Source: Ramazzottius varieornatus
Lineage: Eukaryota; Tardigrada; Eutardigrada; Parachela; Ramazzottiidae
Direction: 5' to 3'
Length of the DNA stretch: 64,000 nucleotides
Assembly: GCA_001949185.1 (NCBI GenBank)
Contig: BDGG01000011.1
Coordinates: 1,169,005-1,233,004 of the forward strand
A program made the position numbers and the translations under genes. Below, one piece after another: positions 61,375-64,000 of the stretch (within the stretch, counting starts at the first letter, position 1; the number at the start of each line of letters is the position of its first letter). The notes below the pieces were generated by a model. The model was not told the origin of the DNA. It made no database searches and was given only the letters and a program-made list of their open reading frames with translations.

Positions 61375-61793
61375 ACAGTATAACGTTGGAGCGGACCGTA
61401 GCAGACAACCGTTTGGCAAAGGCAGGCACAGAGGTTATTCTGACTATATTCAGCAAGTGAAATTCAACATCAACATACTGTACGTGTATAGGCGTTGGAA
61501 AAGTGGTCATTCCAGCAGATTAATTACAACATCCGCGCACAACAGGTACGTCAATAGAAAAACCTTCAAGGCACCTATCAATCGGCTCTTTTTCTGGGTC
61601 GTACCGTTTTTCCGAACACAGTCTATATTTCGAAGTTTATTGCTCTGATTCCTGAGGGAAACCTTCCTTATTTCGCAGAAATCCCTCAACGATCAGCCAA
61701 CCGCCCGATGTTTCTGATTTTTCAGATGCAAGCAGCGAATGCTCATCTAAAGAGCACAACGGAGGAGTTGCTGGCCGTCACCAGAGACAGCCG

Positions 61794-61985
61794 TCACAGC
61801 GAAAATACTTTAGTGGTGGTAACAAATTCATCGATATGAGCGGAAATGGCGTTCGACGTCATGGTCGACATCATGAATTTTGCCGCCATGTGTGCCAGCT
61901 GCCAGTCGGCCATGCTGTTTTGGAGAAGGATGGCAGCAGTACCTGGAGAAGTACCTGGGCCTGGGTCGTTAGTTCGAAGTAATAA
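61794..61985 (-). CDS. Possible terminal exon, unidentified
   Basis: The minus frame reads LLLRTNDPGPGTSPGTAAIL, DWQLAHMAAKFMMSTMTS and AHIDEFVTTTKVFSL before a stop. The composition is convincing for protein. A plus-strand frame (61727-61849, MQAANAHLKSTTEELL) overlaps it, so only one is likely real. Confidence 0.3.
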   Translation of the reverse strand, partial: LLLRTNDPGPGTSPGTAAILLQNSMADWQLAHMAAKFMMSTMTSNAISAHIDEFVTTTKVFSL

Positions 61986-62269
61986 AACTTCAAGGCATGA
62001 CTTATGGCAATAGATATGTCCCTTCTTATCGTAGATCAACTCGCATCAGAGAATAGTCGCCTAATCCAAAACTATATTAAGCTGTGAAATACAAATGCCG
62101 TCAATGCATATGTGTTGTTGGGCTGACGTAATGAGCCCCATCCTACGTAGCTACTAAACTGTGACTCGCTGCTTCATGATGCTGTGATTCCGAGTACGAT
62201 CCAGCAGGGAATAGAAAAGTCTGCGCCTAAACTGTGTCCCATTCGAACGGCGACTGCCATTGGATATTT

Positions 62270-62399
62270 TACTCTAAAGTGCCGATCATTTCGACAGCAC
62301 GTGTCCGAATTTGTACCGTGGGCGATAAGCAGTATTCACTGTATGGCCCACGGTACAGATTCGGACAAGTACTAGCGAGATGATCGGCGCTTTAAAGTA
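62270..62399. repeat. 130-bp foldback MITE
   Basis: Arms of about 50 nt (62270-62319 and 62348-62399) share TACT[CT]TAAAG[TC]GCCGATCAT and CCGAAT[TC]TGTACCGTGGGC as inverted copies. No coding content. Confidence 0.75.
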
Positions 62400-62988
62400 C
62401 AACTTGAATATTTGTATTCCAAGTGGGTAACTGGCTTAACACTTAGAATACCAAGGGTACAACTCACTTGTCCGGCGCACAGTTACCTCGCTGTTGAAAC
62501 TCTCCTGTTCCACTTTTACGTCTCGTTTTTTCACGTTTGACTGAGAGCTACATTTCTCTATCCAGTCCACCCAGCGACCACCGGCTAAACAGTGGGCAAA
62601 AAGTGTGAAATTTTTCTGAAAAATTAGTCGTAAAATGCTGTTCGTACACAAATCCAATTCTGTCTGGCGTATCGTTTGACACAATGACTTGGAAAAAATT
62701 CAAGGCATACTAGACTGTTTTCTTTACAGTTCATAGTTTGTTTCGTTAATACTGTGCTTGCCCAGTGGTCAGAAAGAAATATGGCGCTTGCATGAAACAA
62801 AACACTATGTGGCGCAGTCTATGACGTCATACACGCTACTACCACTAGTGGCACAGTCAAAGTTACGATCGAAAAATTCAAAATTTGATTTTACGCTTTC
62901 CGATCGCAGCCACTTAGCCTTCCTCTGTTCTTCGTCGACAACATCTTCTTCGAAGCTTTCTGTACGGTATTGTGGGATTTTTTGCACT

Positions 62989-63461
62989 ATGGAAGCTCAG
63001 CGAGAACTGGAGACAGCTTTCGGAAATCAAGGGTACGTTTTTGTCGATTTCCAAATGGGATTTCTATATGGCATTCTAACATCAAGCTCTGCAATTACAG
63101 ATTGACTCTTCCTCCAAAATTACTGCTTTTCATGGAGAAGGCTTCGCACGGTCTCGAGGGAAGGGAAGCACGATTCGCCATTTACAGAGCCCTCTGCAGT
63201 CAGATTTTCGTAAGTCGGATTGATGTGTTTTGTCGTTTTCTGTTTGTCTGCAATGTGAACGAAGGTTTGACTGTTGTCGGTGATTGCTTTCAGGACGTTG
63301 AGCAATCCATGGCGCGAGCTGGACCAAAGTCTGTTCTGATGTATCCTCCTGCCCTGCTGGAATACATACGGAAAATTCACGGCGGGGAAGTGGCTGGTGG
63401 TTCGGGAAGAGGAAAGATGATTGTCACGCTAGAAACTATTGCTCTGATGAAATGGTGTTGA
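62989..63461 (+). CDS. Small unidentified protein, 106 aa
   Basis: Exons 62989-63032, 63101-63209 and 63294-63461 join in phases 2/1 and 0, start with ATG (MEAQRELETAFGNQG) and end KMIVTLETIALMKWC. The middle reads LPPKLLLFMEKASHGLEGRE, apparently helical; there is no signal peptide or transmembrane segment. Two AATAAA signals follow at 63599 and 63631. It looks like a compact conserved cytosolic or nuclear protein, but I do not recognise the family. Confidence 0.6.
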
Positions 63462-63598
63462 TTATTGAATGAGTTACTTGAATTTGATCAGTTGGTTTGT
63501 TGTTGATGTTACAGTCTGGTGCAAAATGGAGTAGCTTTTTTGATTGATTAGCCATCAGTGAGCTCTGAAACTCCTTCATGGAAACAACGTGTCAGCAC

Positions 63599-63636
63599 AA
63601 TAAAACAATCAAAATTAGTCAAGTGCATCGAATAAA
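63599..63636 (+). promoter_or_regulatory. Two AATAAA polyadenylation signals
   Basis: AATAAA at 63599-63604 and 63631-63636, 138 and 170 nt after the preceding stop codon. Confidence 0.6.
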
Positions 63637-63742
63637 CTGACGGAAGTGTTGCGCTTTTCATAGATATTTATGAAATTAATTACTTCAAAGAGCGTTTCTT
63701 GTACGCCTCGTGCTTTTCTTCTTGGTTTGCGAGTTTCAAGGT

Positions 63743-64000
63743 ATGGACGTTGAGGAGGAGGAATCTGAGACGGCAAGCTGTGCATCGGAAGTACCGGAGA
63801 ACGATGATGAAGTTCTGGCTGAACCTGACGTAGTGGAAACTGGGGAAGATCAGCCGGACACAGAAAGCGATGACGACGACGTGCTCTACCAGATCAACGA
63901 TATCGGTCCTTACTTCAGCAAGAATGGCGCTGTCCAATGGTCGCGCTTTCCGCTTGACACTGGGAAGACTCGTAGCGTCAACAAGATGACAGGGAAGGCG
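63743..64000 (+). CDS. piggyBac-like transposase, N-terminal part
   Basis: ATG at 63743, open to the window end (86 codons seen). A highly acidic N-terminus (MDVEEEESETAS, TESDDDDVLYQ) is followed by KNGAVQWSRFPLDTG and RSVNKM. The acidic head, then G-x-x-W-x3-P and an R-x3-N step, is the entry to piggyBac DDE transposases and their domesticated relatives. The catalytic domain lies beyond the window, so activity, intactness and whether this is a host-derived gene cannot be judged. An AG precedes the ATG by a few bases, so an upstream exon is possible. Confidence 0.55.
   Translation, partial: MDVEEEESETASCASEVPENDDEVLAEPDVVETGEDQPDTESDDDDVLYQINDIGPYFSKNGAVQWSRFPLDTGKTRSVNKMTGKA

Overview
The window is animal nuclear DNA. 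Its protein-coding genes are split by GT-AG introns of about 40 bp to 4 kb. They include a formin of the FHOD class, a Notch ligand of the Delta class, several LU (Ly6/uPAR, quiver-like) proteins, a GTSF1/Asterix-type CHHC zinc-finger protein, a trypsin-like serine protease and a tRNA-Ala. There are no operons or bacterial signals. The compact invertebrate gene style, the quiver-like LU family and the many short inverted-repeat transposons fit an ecdysozoan-type invertebrate (tardigrade or small arthropod would be my guess), but the sequence alone does not fix the phylum.

Layout. 1-2471 (+): 3' part of a secreted Cys-rich modular protein whose visible exons are all phase 1-1. 3452-8778 (-): a quiver/sleepless-like LU gene whose roughly 4.2 kb second intron carries a degraded Tigger-like element. 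8.8-18.1 kb: gene-poor, filled with inverted-repeat elements, a 2.3 kb pogo/Tigger remnant and a decayed coding region. 18102-35975 (+): a large FHOD formin gene of 25 exons for a long isoform of about 3448 aa, with an alternative internal first exon at 28887 giving a family-typical isoform of about 1299 aa. 36.7-38.8 kb (+): two more LU genes. 40423-41006 (+): GTSF1-like. 41-47.4 kb: no confident gene. 47451-53195 (+): Delta. 54037-55169 (-): serine protease. 55753-55824 (+): tRNA-Ala(TGC). 56-62 kb: fragments, including a PIF1-like helicase remnant and weak ORFs. 62989-63461 (+): small unidentified three-exon gene. 63743 to the end (+): start of a piggyBac-like transposase gene.

The genes do not form one pathway. 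The FHOD gene would control actin assembly. Its long form adds a roughly 2200-residue disordered and coiled-coil extension. The extension and the core linker share a repeated P[IL]SFL peptide, which ties the two halves into one gene. Delta signals between neighbouring cells, the LU proteins are secreted or membrane-tethered, and the GTSF1-like protein is probably a small-RNA silencing factor in a region full of transposon debris.

Most notable: a family of 47-nt hairpin units (seen singly, or as pairs with a conserved 25-nt spacer, i.e. a 72-nt period) in introns of the FHOD, LU and Delta genes; the 14-copy PISFL-type motif and nine W-centred repeats in the FHOD extension; a 6-nt FH2 microexon; and at least ten different foldback/MITE-like elements. 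Exon borders were chosen by eye from splice signals, frame and phase, and may be off by a few bases.
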